NCBI GenBank assembly: GCA_023266245.1
Contig: JAHFRO010000093.1
Location: 1-8,616 of the forward strand
Direction: 5' to 3'
Source of the DNA: Betaproteobacteria bacterium
GTDB taxonomy: Bacteria; Pseudomonadota; Gammaproteobacteria; Burkholderiales; SG8-41
DNA length: 8,616 bases
The notes beneath the pieces were generated by a model. It was not told where the DNA came from, did not search any database, and worked only from the letters and a program-made list of their open reading frames with translations. Below are positions 1 through 7,326 of this stretch, piece by piece. The position numbers and the translations under genes are program-made. Every line of letters begins with the position of its first letter. Position 1 is the first letter of the stretch.

Positions 1-1187
1 CGATCGGGGGAGCGGTCGCCGGTGGCTACTGGTATTCACAGCGAGCGGCGAGTGGCGCGACTGCCGACGGCAAAAGCAAAGGTGGACGCGGCGCGGTGCT
101 GTCGGTGAAAGCGGCGCGCGTGGTAGTGAAACCGATGCCGGTTCAGATCGAAGCCGTCGGCAACGTCGAGCCGGAACAGAGCGTGCAGTTGCGCGCGCAG
201 GTGTCGGGCGTGCTGCAATCGATACTGTTCAAGGAGGGCGACCGGGTCAAGGCCGGGCAGCTCTTGTTCGAGATCGATCCCCGCACGTACCAGGCGCAAT
301 ACAATCAGGCGCTCGCCGCGCTCGCGCGCGACAAGGCGCAACTCGAGAATGCGAGGGTGCAACAGGAACGTCTTGAGCCGCTGCTGAAGCGCGAATTCAT
401 CACGCGCCAGGAATACGATGTTGCCGTGACGTCAGCCAAGTCGCTTGAGGCGACCGTTGAGGCCGACCGCGCGGCAGTCGAACAAGCGCGTATTCAGCTC
501 GAGTATGCTCGCATTAAAACGCCGATCTCCGGCCGCACCGGCACCTTGAGCGTCAAAGCCGGCAACCTGATCACGGCCTCGATCGGCGCCGGCGGCTCGA
601 CACTGGTGACGATCAACAGCATGGATCCGATCCTGGTGTCGTTCAGCATTCCGGAGCGTCAGCTCGAGGATATCAGGCGCTATCAGAACGAGAAGGAGAT
701 GCGGATCGAGATTCTGCCCGATCGCTACGGGCCGGCAGCGGCCGAAGGCAAGCTGGTCTTCATTGACAATACCGTGACATCACAGACCGGCACGGTTTTG
801 CTCAAGACGCGCGTCGCAAACCAGGAAGAAATGCTGTGGCCGGGACAGTTCGTCAACGTGCGCATCGTCCTCAAGATCGAACCGGATGCGGTGGTGGTGC
901 CCGAGGTCGCCGTTCAACCCGGCCAGCAAGGCAGTTTCGTCTATATGGTCGAAGACGGAAAAGCGAAGATCCAGCCCGTCAAGGTGTCGCGCCAGATCGG
1001 CGGCGAGGTGGTGATTGCAGAAGGAATCAAAGCCGGCGATATCGTGTTAACCGAGATACCACAGGCCATCGCACCGGGGGCTGCGGTGCAGATCGCCGAT
1101 GCCGAGGGCCCGGGCAAGGCGCGTGACAGCACGGGCAAAGGAAAAGGCAATAAGTCGGAGAAGAGTGGGTCAAAGGACCAGAAGTAG
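1..1187 (+). CDS. RND efflux periplasmic adaptor (membrane fusion protein), 5'-truncated by window edge
   Basis: This is the periplasmic adaptor that links an inner-membrane RND pump to an outer-membrane channel. The frame is open from position 3, so the gene starts upstream of the window. The GTG at 96 is internal: the preceding codons read IGGAVAGGYWYSQ, the end of an N-terminal membrane anchor or signal sequence. Domains follow the usual order. First comes a half lipoyl/barrel segment (QVSGVLQSILFKEGDRVKAG), then a long alpha-helical hairpin rich in Gln, Ala and Glu, then the second lipoyl half (YARIKTPISGRTG). The beta-barrel and membrane-proximal domains complete it (LWPGQFVNVRIVL, VVVPEVAVQPGQQGSFVYMV). 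These are hallmarks of the HlyD/AcrA/MdtA class. The C-terminus is a Lys/Gly/Ser-rich, probably disordered tail of about 25 residues. The pump gene begins 27 nt downstream, which indicates one operon. The exact subfamily (MdtA, MexA or other) and the exported substrate are not determined. Confidence 0.93.
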   Translation, partial: IGGAVAGGYWYSQRAASGATADGKSKGGRGAVLSVKAARVVVKPMPVQIEAVGNVEPEQSVQLRAQVSGVLQSILFKEGDRVKAGQLLFEIDPRTYQAQYNQALAALARDKAQLENARVQQERLEPLLKREFITRQEYDVAVTSAKSLEATVEADRAAVEQARIQLEYARIKTPISGRTGTLSVKAGNLITASIGAGGSTLVTINSMDPILVSFSIPERQLEDIRRYQNEKEMRIEILPDRYGPAAAEGKLVFIDNTVTSQTGTVLLKTRVANQEEMLWPGQFVNVRIVLKIEPDAVVVPEVAVQPGQQGSFVYMVEDGKAKIQPVKVSRQIGGEVVIAEGIKAGDIVLTEIPQAIAPGAAVQIADAEGPGKARDSTGKGKGNKSEKSGSKDQK

Positions 1188-1214
1188 CGAAATACTCGTC
1201 ACGGACGGATAGAC

Positions 1215-4200
1215 ATGAACCTTTCCCGCATTTTCATTGAGCGGCCGGTCGCTACCTCGGTACTGGTGGTGGCGGTTGTCTTTTTCGGGATGATCGCGTT
1301 CCGCACCCTGCCGGTCAACGATCTGCCCAACGTCGATTTCCCGACCATCTCGGTCACCGCCAACCTGCGCGGCGCCAATCCGGAAGTCATGGCCTCGACG
1401 GTGGCCACCCCGCTCGAGCGGCAGTTCAGCCAGATCGCCGGCGTCGATACGATGAGCTCGAACAACACCAACGGCACCACGCGCATCACGCTGCAGTTCA
1501 GCCTGGAGCGCGACATAGATTCGGCGGCGCAGGACGTGCAGACGGCGATCTCGCAGGCCATGCGGTTCCTGCCGACAGATGTCGATCCGCCGTTTTTGCG
1601 CAAGGTGAATCCGGCCGATGCGCCGATCCTGTTCATCGCAGTCACGGCGCAGACGCTGCCGATGACGAAGCTGAACGAGTTCGCCGACAGCCATATCGCG
1701 CAACGGCTGTCCATGGTGAGCGGCGTGGCGCAGGTTTCGGTGTTCGGCGCCCAGAAGTACGCCGTGCGTGTCTATGTCAATCCGGAGTCGCTGGCGAAAC
1801 GCGGCCTCGGGCTCGACAAGGTGGTGAGCGCAATCCAGAACGCGAACAGCAACCTGCCGTCCGGCGTGCTGCAGGGCGCCGCGCGCAATTACACGGTGAA
1901 GTCATCCGGCAAGCTGGAGCGCGCCAATAGTTTCAACGATCTCATCGTCGCCTATTCCAACGGGATGCCGGTACGGCTGTCCGACATCGGGCGTGCGGAG
2001 GACAGCGTAGAGAACGTCAAGAACGCGAGTTGGGTGAACGGCGAGCGGGCGATTTACTTCGCGGTTTTCCGCCAGCCGGGTTCGAACACGGTTGAAGTCG
2101 TGCGCAATATCCGCGCGTTGTTTCCCGAGATCGAGCGCGAGGCGCCGCCCGGAGTCAAGATGCACGTGATCAACGACCGCTCGGAATTCGTCGGCGCTTC
2201 GATTCGCGAGGTCAACTTCACGCTTGTGTTATCGATGATGCTCGTTGTGCTGGTGATCCTGGTGTTCCTGCGCAACGCGACTTCGACCCTGATCACTGCG
2301 CTCATCCTGCCGACATCGGTCATGGGCACGTTCGCCGTGATGTACTTGCTCGGATTCAGCCTCAACAACCTGTCATTGATGGCAATCATTCTCTCGGTGG
2401 GATTTGTGGTGGACGACGCGATCGTGGTGCTCGAGAACATCACGCGGCACATGGAAATGGGCAAGACGCGGATGCAGGCTGCGATCGAAGGCTCGCAGGA
2501 GATCGCCTTTACCGTTCTGTCCATGACGGTTTCGCTGGCCGCGGTGTTCCTGCCGATCCTGTTCATGGGCGGCATGCTTGGGCGTCTGTTCCGAGAATTC
2601 GCGGTGACCGTGGGTGCGGCGGTGCTCATTTCGGGTGCTATCGCGCTGTCACTGACTCCGATGCTATGCAGCCTGCTGTTGCGTCCCACCCATGAGCATG
2701 GTCGCGTCTACCAATCGTTGGAGCGCATGTTCAACGTGACGCGCGATGCCTACGGCTCGAGTCTGCGCTGGACCATGCGCCACCGTGGATTAATGCTGGC
2801 GGGATCTGCGATCGTCCTCGTGCTGATTTACGTGGTGTACAAGGCGGTCCCTCAGGGATTCATTCCGCGCCAGGATACCGGTGTGTTCTTCGGCAACACC
2901 CGCGCGCCCGAGGGAGTCACTTTCAGCGAGCTCGTCAGGCGCCAGAAATTGGTGGCAGACATCATTCAGAACAGCCCGAATGTAGAGGCGGTGCTTTCCA
3001 CTGCCGGCCAGGGCGTCGGGGGAGTGGTCGGAGACAACGTCGGGCGCGTGGTGGTCCGGCTCAAGCCGCGCAACGAGCGCAAGCTCAATGCGGACGAGGT
3101 GATCCAGGAGCTGCGGCGCTCCTTCTCCGGGAGCCCCCAGGGACTGCGCGTTTTCATGAACAACCCGCCGGCGATCAACATTGGCGGCCTGATCAGCACC
3201 GCTGACTACCAGTTGGTGATCCAGGCGACGGAGTTGGAAACGCTGTATCGACCGGCGCAGGAACTGGAGATCCGGTTGCGCCAGCTAGGGCTCGTGACGG
3301 ACATAGCCTCCAACCTTGAGTTGCGTAATCCCGAAATCCAGGTGGCTATCCTGCGTGACCGGGCGGCGGCGCTGGGTGTGAACCCGCAGCAACTCGAAAC
3401 GGCGCTCTATAACGCCTACGGCGGGCGCCAGATCAGCACGCTCTACGGGGCGACCGACCAGTATTTCGTGATTCTCGAGCTCGATCCGCGTTTCCAGCGC
3501 AACATCGACGCGCTACGCTCGCTCTATGTTCAAAGCAACTCGGGGCAAATGGTCCCGGTCCATGCGGTGGCCGACATCAAGAGCGGAGTAGGCCCGGTAT
3601 CGGTTTCCCATTACGGCCAGCTGCCTTCCGTTATCCTGTCATTCAATCTCGCGCCGGGTGCGTCCATCGGCCAGGCGGTGGCAAGCGTGCAGGAAGTGAC
3701 GCGCGAGTTGCCAAGCGGAGTCACCGCCCTGTTCGTGGGCAGCGCGAAGGCTTTCGAAGACGCGTTCCGCACATTGCCCATCCTGTTGCTGATCACGATC
3801 CTCGTCATCTACATGATCCTCGCCATCCTCTACGAGCACTACGGCCACCCGGTAACGATACTGACGGCGCTGCCGTTTGCCGGATTTGGGGCGTTGCTGA
3901 TGCTGCTCATCTTCAACATGGAGCTCAATATCTTCAGCTTCGTCGGTATCATCCTGCTGGTCGGGCTGGTGAAGAAGAACGGGATCATGATGGTAGATTT
4001 TGCCCTGCAGCTGCAGCGGGAGAAAGGACTGCCGCCGCAGGAGGCGATTGTGGAAGCTTCGTTGATCCGCTTTCGGCCGATCATGATGACGACGATGGCG
4101 GCGATTTGCGCCACGTTGCCGATCGCGCTGGGTTACGGGGCCGGCGCCGAAACGCGCAGACCGCTCGGGGTCGCGGTAGTGGGCGGCTTGCTGTTCTCGC

Positions 4201-4298
4201 AGTTCCTGACGCTCTACGTGACGCCGACGTTCTATGTCAGCATGGAACGGCTGATCGAGTTCTTCCGCAAGCGTAAAACAGTCACGGCAGCAGGATAA
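1215..4298 (+). CDS. RND multidrug efflux pump, inner-membrane permease (HAE1/AcrB-MdtBC type)
   Basis: This is a proton-driven inner-membrane exporter that works as a trimer with the upstream adaptor and an outer-membrane channel. Its 1027 residues fit the family (about 1020-1050). It opens with the signature FIERPVATSVL. TM1 lies at about 12-29, a porter domain at about 30-332, TM2-6 at about 333-489, TM7 at about 524-545, a second porter domain to about 853, and TM8-12 at the C-terminus. The proton-relay residues are present: D400 and D401 in TM4 (GFVVDDAIVVLEN), K921 in TM10 (GLVKKNGIMMVDFA) and T959 in TM11 (RFRPIMMTT). By alignment these correspond to AcrB D407, D408, K940 and T978, so the pump should be active. 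The ATG at 1215 has a modest purine-rich site (GGACGGA, 1203-1209) and is the natural start before the conserved N-terminus. The sequence most resembles MdtB/MdtC/MuxB-like pumps, but the substrate is unknown. No outer-membrane factor gene follows. Confidence 0.96.
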   Translation: MNLSRIFIERPVATSVLVVAVVFFGMIAFRTLPVNDLPNVDFPTISVTANLRGANPEVMASTVATPLERQFSQIAGVDTMSSNNTNGTTRITLQFSLERDIDSAAQDVQTAISQAMRFLPTDVDPPFLRKVNPADAPILFIAVTAQTLPMTKLNEFADSHIAQRLSMVSGVAQVSVFGAQKYAVRVYVNPESLAKRGLGLDKVVSAIQNANSNLPSGVLQGAARNYTVKSSGKLERANSFNDLIVAYSNGMPVRLSDIGRAEDSVENVKNASWVNGERAIYFAVFRQPGSNTVEVVRNIRALFPEIEREAPPGVKMHVINDRSEFVGASIREVNFTLVLSMMLVVLVILVFLRNATSTLITALILPTSVMGTFAVMYLLGFSLNNLSLMAIILSVGFVVDDAIVVLENITRHMEMGKTRMQAAIEGSQEIAFTVLSMTVSLAAVFLPILFMGGMLGRLFREFAVTVGAAVLISGAIALSLTPMLCSLLLRPTHEHGRVYQSLERMFNVTRDAYGSSLRWTMRHRGLMLAGSAIVLVLIYVVYKAVPQGFIPRQDTGVFFGNTRAPEGVTFSELVRRQKLVADIIQNSPNVEAVLSTAGQGVGGVVGDNVGRVVVRLKPRNERKLNADEVIQELRRSFSGSPQGLRVFMNNPPAINIGGLISTADYQLVIQATELETLYRPAQELEIRLRQLGLVTDIASNLELRNPEIQVAILRDRAAALGVNPQQLETALYNAYGGRQISTLYGATDQYFVILELDPRFQRNIDALRSLYVQSNSGQMVPVHAVADIKSGVGPVSVSHYGQLPSVILSFNLAPGASIGQAVASVQEVTRELPSGVTALFVGSAKAFEDAFRTLPILLLITILVIYMILAILYEHYGHPVTILTALPFAGFGALLMLLIFNMELNIFSFVGIILLVGLVKKNGIMMVDFALQLQREKGLPPQEAIVEASLIRFRPIMMTTMAAICATLPIALGYGAGAETRRPLGVAVVGGLLFSQFLTLYVTPTFYVSMERLIEFFRKRKTVTAAG

Positions 4299-4343
4299 AT
4301 GGCGCCCATCGCTGCCATCGCCGCTGGCCATTGCAGGTTTGGT
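4299..4343 (+). other. Short gap between the RND pump gene and the tRNA promoter; no gene seen
   Basis: These bases after the pump stop codon hold only an imperfect inverted repeat (GGCGCC and GGCC-type blocks, with AATGG near 4297 and CCATT near 4328). No T-tract follows, so I do not call a terminator. Nothing else is recognisable. Confidence 0.4.
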
Positions 4344-4373
4344 TTGACGCTGTTGGCGTCACGTTGCTACAAT
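4344..4373 (+). promoter_or_regulatory. Sigma70-type promoter of the initiator tRNA gene (extended -10)
   Basis: A -35 box TTGACG (4344-4349) is followed after 18 nt by the -10 box TACAAT (4368-4373). A TG dinucleotide at 4365-4366 sits one base before the -10 box, making it an extended -10. The tRNA begins 15 nt after the -10 box, so transcription would start a few bases before the mature 5' end. The match is close to consensus and the placement is right for a strong tRNA promoter. The spacer carries a short perfect inverted repeat (4346-4360) that overlaps the -35 box. Confidence 0.75.
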
Positions 4374-4388
4374 GCGGAACTCATCTGA

Positions 4389-4465
4389 CGCGGGGTGGAG
4401 CAGTCTGGCAGCTCGTCGGGCTCATAACCCGAAGGTCATAGGTTCAAATCCTATCCCCGCAACCA
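4389..4465 (+). tRNA. Initiator tRNA-fMet (anticodon CAT)
   Basis: This gene encodes the formylmethionine initiator tRNA used to start translation. The 77-nt sequence folds as a standard cloverleaf, with the acceptor 5' strand CGCGGGG pairing with CCCCGC and an encoded CCA at 4463-4465. Two initiator hallmarks are visible. The first is an unpaired C1 (4389) opposite A72 (4461), which permits formylation and blocks elongator use. The second is three consecutive G-C pairs in the anticodon stem (GGG 4418-4420, CCC 4428-4430), which help P-site selection. The anticodon CAT is at 4423-4425 and the T-arm is ATAGG-TTCAAAT-CCTAT. The sequence closely matches E. coli tRNA-fMet as I remember it, differing mainly in the T stem and D loop. 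It has its own promoter and terminator. Confidence 0.98.
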
Positions 4466-4473
4466 AATACACG

Positions 4474-4505
4474 ATGCCCCGCGCGACCCGCGGGGCATTT
4501 TCGTT
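4474..4505 (+). terminator. Rho-independent terminator of the tRNA gene
   Basis: A perfect 10-bp GC-rich stem (ATGCCCCGCG at 4474-4483, CGCGGGGCAT at 4489-4498) encloses a 5-nt loop. A T-rich tract, TTTTCGTT, begins at the foot of the stem. It starts 9 nt after the tRNA CCA end and should stop the tRNA transcript before the downstream decarboxylase gene. Confidence 0.9.
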
Positions 4506-4540
4506 CCGGGGCGGCATGACTAGATCAATCGGACAAGGAC

Positions 4541-4544
4541 GGAG
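4541..4544 (+). promoter_or_regulatory. Ribosome binding site of the UbiD-family gene
   Basis: GGAG, within the purine-rich string AAGGACGGAG, ends 8 nt before the ATG at 4553. The good spacing supports that start over any internal Met. I see no convincing promoter between the tRNA terminator (ending about 4505) and this site. Confidence 0.7.
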
Positions 4545-4552
4545 TTAATACG

Positions 4553-6196
4553 ATGACCGCTGCCAAGCGCGGCTATCCCGACCTCCACGAGCACCTGGAG
4601 GCGTTGAAGAAGCGGGGGCTACTCCTGACCGTCGATCGCTCTATCGACAAGGACGCGGAGTTGCACCCATTGGTGCGCTGGCAGTTCGTCGGCGGAATCG
4701 AGGAGCACGAGCGCAGGGCCTTTTTGTTCACCAACGTTGTTGACGGACGCGGCCGCAAGTATGCGTTCCCGGTCGTGGTCGGTGCGCTTGCCGCCAATCG
4801 CGCAATCTACGGCGTTGGCATGCGCGCGTCGGTCGAAGAAATACCGGCCAAGTGGGACCGTGCCATCGCCAATCCAATTCCGCCCCGGTTCGTCAAGCAG
4901 GCGGTCTGCCAGGAAGTCGTGATCGAAGGTGCCGCGCTCCAAGGCGAGGGCAATGGGCTCGACCGGCTGCCAATCCCGATCTCGACCCCGGGCTTCGACA
5001 GCGCGCCCACGCTCACCGCGACCAACGTGATCACGCGGGACCCGGAGACCGGCGTGCAGAACCATGGCACCTACCGCGCCGGGCTCAAGGCGCCGGATCG
5101 GCTGGTAATCCGCATGGCCACCCGCATCGGCGGCGCCGGCGGTTATCGCCATTACCTCAAGCACCAGAGCCGCGGCGACAAGACCATGCCGTGCGCGATC
5201 GTCCTCGGCTGCCCGCCTTTTGTCGCGTTCATGGGGCCGCAGAAGCTGCCGCTCGACGTCGACGAGATCGGGGTCGCTGGCGGGCTCGCGGGCGAGCCGA
5301 TCAACGTGGTGCGCGGGCGCACGGTCGATCTGCTGATCCCGGCCGAGTCCGAGATCGTGATCGAGGGGTTCATCGATACCGAATACCTCGAACCCGAGGG
5401 GCCATTCGGCGAATCGCACGGCCACGTTGCACTCGAGGAGTTCAACATGCCGATGCGGGTCTCAGCGATCACTCATCGTAAGAACGCGATCGTTGCCTCT
5501 TACATCAGCCAGGTCACGCCGAGCGAGTCGAGCGCCATGAAGCGCGTCGCTTACGAGCCGTTGTTTGTCACGCACCTGCGCAACACGCTGGGCATCCGCG
5601 GGGTGAAGCGCGTCACGCTGCACGAGCGGATGACTGCGCTGCGGCGCCTCACGCTGATCACGGTGGAGAAGGGCACGCCGCGCACCGAGGTCTGGCGCGC
5701 GCTCTACGGCGCAACTTCCTTCAAGGCCGATTGCGGCAAGATCTGCATCGCGATCAACGATGACATCGATCCCGACAACTCGGACGCGATCTTCTGGGCG
5801 CTTGCCTTTCGCATGAACCCGGTCAAGGACCTGCAGGTGTTGCCGTACCGCAGTCCGGGCCACGGACCGGAGCGCGAGGACGAACTTGAACCACAGGATG
5901 ACTCGACGCTGCTCATGGACGCCACGATGAAGGAGCAACTACCGCCGCTGGCGTTGCCGAAGCAGGAGTACATGGAGCGTGCCAAGGCGATTTGGGAGCA
6001 GCTCGGGCTGCCGAAGCTGCGCCCGCAATCGCCGTGGTTCAGCGACTCGCGCGGCGATTGGCTGCCGCAATGGGACGAGGCAGCCAGGCGCGCTGCGGAG
6101 GGCCGCTATCTCGAGAACGGCCGCATCAGCGAGAAGTTACGGCGCAAGGGCCTCAAGCCTGAGACCCGGTTCCGGCCGGATGATAGAGATCAGTGA
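4553..6196 (+). CDS. UbiD-family prenylated-FMN-dependent (de)carboxylase
   Basis: This is a cytosolic enzyme of the UbiD superfamily, which reversibly decarboxylates aromatic or alpha,beta-unsaturated acids using prenylated FMN made by a UbiX partner. No UbiX gene is in the window. The 547 residues are in the family range (about 480-550). The cofactor/metal and catalytic residues can be placed by comparison with fungal Fdc1, recalled from memory. They are N170 and R175 in NHGTYRAGL (Fdc1 N168, R173), probable metal ligands H200 (YRHYL) and E238 (DEIGVAGGL; Fdc1 H191, E233), and the pair E282/E287 in EGPFGESHGH (Fdc1 E277, E282). The set looks complete, so the enzyme should be functional. The C-terminal part (about 340-450) carries the usual dimerisation half. 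Its stop codon lies inside the inverted repeat that separates it from the convergent Bug gene. Its neighbours suggest catabolism of an aromatic or heteroaromatic carboxylate rather than ubiquinone synthesis. True ubiD is a possible but less likely alternative. The substrate cannot be assigned. Confidence 0.93.
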   Translation: MTAAKRGYPDLHEHLEALKKRGLLLTVDRSIDKDAELHPLVRWQFVGGIEEHERRAFLFTNVVDGRGRKYAFPVVVGALAANRAIYGVGMRASVEEIPAKWDRAIANPIPPRFVKQAVCQEVVIEGAALQGEGNGLDRLPIPISTPGFDSAPTLTATNVITRDPETGVQNHGTYRAGLKAPDRLVIRMATRIGGAGGYRHYLKHQSRGDKTMPCAIVLGCPPFVAFMGPQKLPLDVDEIGVAGGLAGEPINVVRGRTVDLLIPAESEIVIEGFIDTEYLEPEGPFGESHGHVALEEFNMPMRVSAITHRKNAIVASYISQVTPSESSAMKRVAYEPLFVTHLRNTLGIRGVKRVTLHERMTALRRLTLITVEKGTPRTEVWRALYGATSFKADCGKICIAINDDIDPDNSDAIFWALAFRMNPVKDLQVLPYRSPGHGPEREDELEPQDDSTLLMDATMKEQLPPLALPKQEYMERAKAIWEQLGLPKLRPQSPWFSDSRGDWLPQWDEAARRAAEGRYLENGRISEKLRRKGLKPETRFRPDDRDQ

Positions 6197-6260
6197 TTCA
6201 GTGATTGAGGGATTAAGAAAAATCACTGAATCACTTAGTTACCTAATCATTTTATCACTC
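6191..6260. repeat. Degenerate 8-bp tandem repeats (CAGTGATT / AATCACTG type)
   Basis: CAGTGATT occurs twice in tandem (6191-6206), followed by the degenerate copy GAGGGATT (6207-6214). From 6221 the complementary unit recurs as AATCACTG and AATCACTT. After one divergent octamer come AATCATTT and TATCACTC (to 6260), all in 8-bp register. The block is far more AT-rich than the genes around it. It fills almost the whole convergent intergenic space. Confidence 0.7.
6192..6235. repeat. Perfect 15-bp inverted repeat between convergent genes, possible bidirectional transcription end
   Basis: The left arm AGTGATTCAGTGATT (6192-6206) and right arm AATCACTGAATCACT (6221-6235) are perfectly complementary around a 14-nt purine-rich loop. 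The stem is AT-rich and no classical U-tract follows it on either strand. It could act as a 3'-end stabilising or pausing structure for both convergent transcripts, but it is not a textbook intrinsic terminator. The UbiD stop TGA (6194-6196) is inside the left arm. Confidence 0.8.
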
Positions 6261-6261
6261 A

Positions 6262-7320
6262 TCAATCTGCCTTGATGCCGGCAGCCTTTACCACTTTCAT
6301 CCATCTGGCGACTTCCGTTTTGATGATAGCGGCAAACTCCGCGGGGTAATTGCCCACGGGTTCGGAACCTTCCAAGGCCAATATGGCCTTCATCTCCGGC
6401 GTATGCACGATCTTGACCGCCTCGGCGCTGAGTCTGGTGATAATGGGTTGTGGCGTCTTTGCCGGCGCGAGCAGGCCGATCCATGATGCGTAAACGTAAT
6501 CCGGTACGCCCGACTCCGCGACGGTAGGCACCTCAGGCGCAGCCGCCGAGCGCCGCGCGGTCGTTACCGCGAGCGCGCGCAATCTGCCGTTTTTTACAAA
6601 CGGCAAAGCCGTTGATATGGTCGCGAAATTCACCTGGACTTCGCTGCCGAGCAACGCGTTCACCGCGAGCCCGCCGCCCTTGTACGGCACGTGCACCAGC
6701 TTGGTCCCCGTCATGTACATGAACATCTCCATCGACAGATGGGTGCCGGTGGCAATCCCGCTCGATCCGAAATTGAGTTGCCCCGGCCTGGCTTTTGCAA
6801 ACGCGATCAGTTCCGTGACCGACTTTACCGGCAGCGAAGGTTGAACGACCAGGATGTTAGGCAAGGCGGAAAGCTGCGAGATCGGTGCGAGATCGCGAAC
6901 CGGATCGAACGGCAGCTGGTATAAGCTGGGGCTCATAGTGACCGAAGCCGCCACCGCCAACAGCGTGTAACCGTCCGGCGCAGCCTTGGCCACCAGGTCG
7001 GTGCCGATGACGCTGCCTGCGCCCGGACGGTTGTCCACGACCACGGACTGGTTGAGCGCTGCGCCCAGCCGTTGCGCCAGCGGGCGCGCAACCAAGTCGG
7101 TAGACCCGCCCGCGCTCTGCGGCACTATCAGGCGTATGGGTTTGGTCGGGTAGGCATGTCCAGAGCTTGTCGAAGTGGTCTTCGCAGCGGCAGCGCCCGC
7201 ACCAACGAACGACGCGGACATCAACGCGGCGAGCGCGCAGCCGACGGCCGCCTCGACCAAACTTCTCAGATGATAGACGGCGAGCCCCATGTGTCTGCGT
7301 CGGTAATCATTGGTGTCCAT
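6262..7320 (-). CDS. Bug/TctC-family tripartite tricarboxylate transporter solute-binding protein (downstream copy)
   Basis: This is a periplasmic substrate-binding protein of the Bug (TctC) family, which captures small carboxylates or related solutes for TctAB-type transporters or acts as an orphan sensor/binder. Family motifs are YPTKPIRLIVPQSAGGSTDLVAR, VVDNRPGAG, PDGYTLL, LPFDPVRDLAPIS, GTHLSMEMF and HVPYKGGG. The Asp in GGSTD lies where Bug proteins hold their ligand. A hydrophobic, Ala-rich signal peptide (about residues 15-45) precedes an unusual Thr/Ser-rich linker (KTTSTSSGH) before the normal mature start at YPTKP. The start is uncertain. ATG at 7320 gives 352 residues; GTG at 7326, directly after the TAA of the preceding gene, and ATG at 7290 also keep the signal peptide. 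None has a strong Shine-Dalgarno site, so translation is probably coupled to the upstream Bug gene. No membrane components (TctA, TctB) are in the window. The ligand is unknown. Confidence 0.92.
   Translation of the reverse strand: MDTNDYRRRHMGLAVYHLRSLVEAAVGCALAALMSASFVGAGAAAAKTTSTSSGHAYPTKPIRLIVPQSAGGSTDLVARPLAQRLGAALNQSVVVDNRPGAGSVIGTDLVAKAAPDGYTLLAVAASVTMSPSLYQLPFDPVRDLAPISQLSALPNILVVQPSLPVKSVTELIAFAKARPGQLNFGSSGIATGTHLSMEMFMYMTGTKLVHVPYKGGGLAVNALLGSEVQVNFATISTALPFVKNGRLRALAVTTARRSAAAPEVPTVAESGVPDYVYASWIGLLAPAKTPQPIITRLSAEAVKIVHTPEMKAILALEGSEPVGNYPAEFAAIIKTEVARWMKVVKAAGIKAD
7157..7184. repeat. Short repeat-like, hairpin-forming segment within the Bug coding sequence
   Basis: On the minus strand this reads through CTTCGACAAGCTCTGGACA, which resembles a short dispersed palindromic motif (TTCGACAAGCTCAGG-like) that I recall as common between genes in proteobacteria. 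A CGAAG-TGGT-CTTCG hairpin overlaps it (7171-7184). It encodes the extra Thr/Ser linker between signal peptide and mature domain. The link to the dispersed repeat is from memory and unverified. Confidence 0.35.
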
Positions 7321-7326
7321 ACCCAC

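Noticed and set aside
2054..2689. 211-codon open frame on the minus strand inside the RND pump gene
   Set aside because: It lies wholly antisense to a strongly conserved membrane protein, has low-complexity Thr/Arg/Ser composition, and resembles no family. High GC explains the open frame.
3639..4331. 230-codon minus-strand frame opposite the 3' end of the pump gene
   Set aside because: It is rich in Asp, Gln, His and Arg, mirroring the hydrophobic membrane helices on the other strand, with no family resemblance.
4441..4465. tRNA 3' end as an integration attachment site
   Set aside because: I found no duplicate of the tRNA 3' end elsewhere in the window and no integrase gene. The next element is the tRNA's own terminator.
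4619..5425. 268-codon open frame on the minus strand inside the UbiD gene
   Set aside because: It is the antisense of conserved UbiD motifs, with Arg/Asp/His-rich composition typical of a GC-driven shadow frame and no plausible start site.
6191..6260. Reading the octamer repeats as a CRISPR array
   Set aside because: The unit is only 8 bp and tandem without unique spacers, and no cas genes are nearby.
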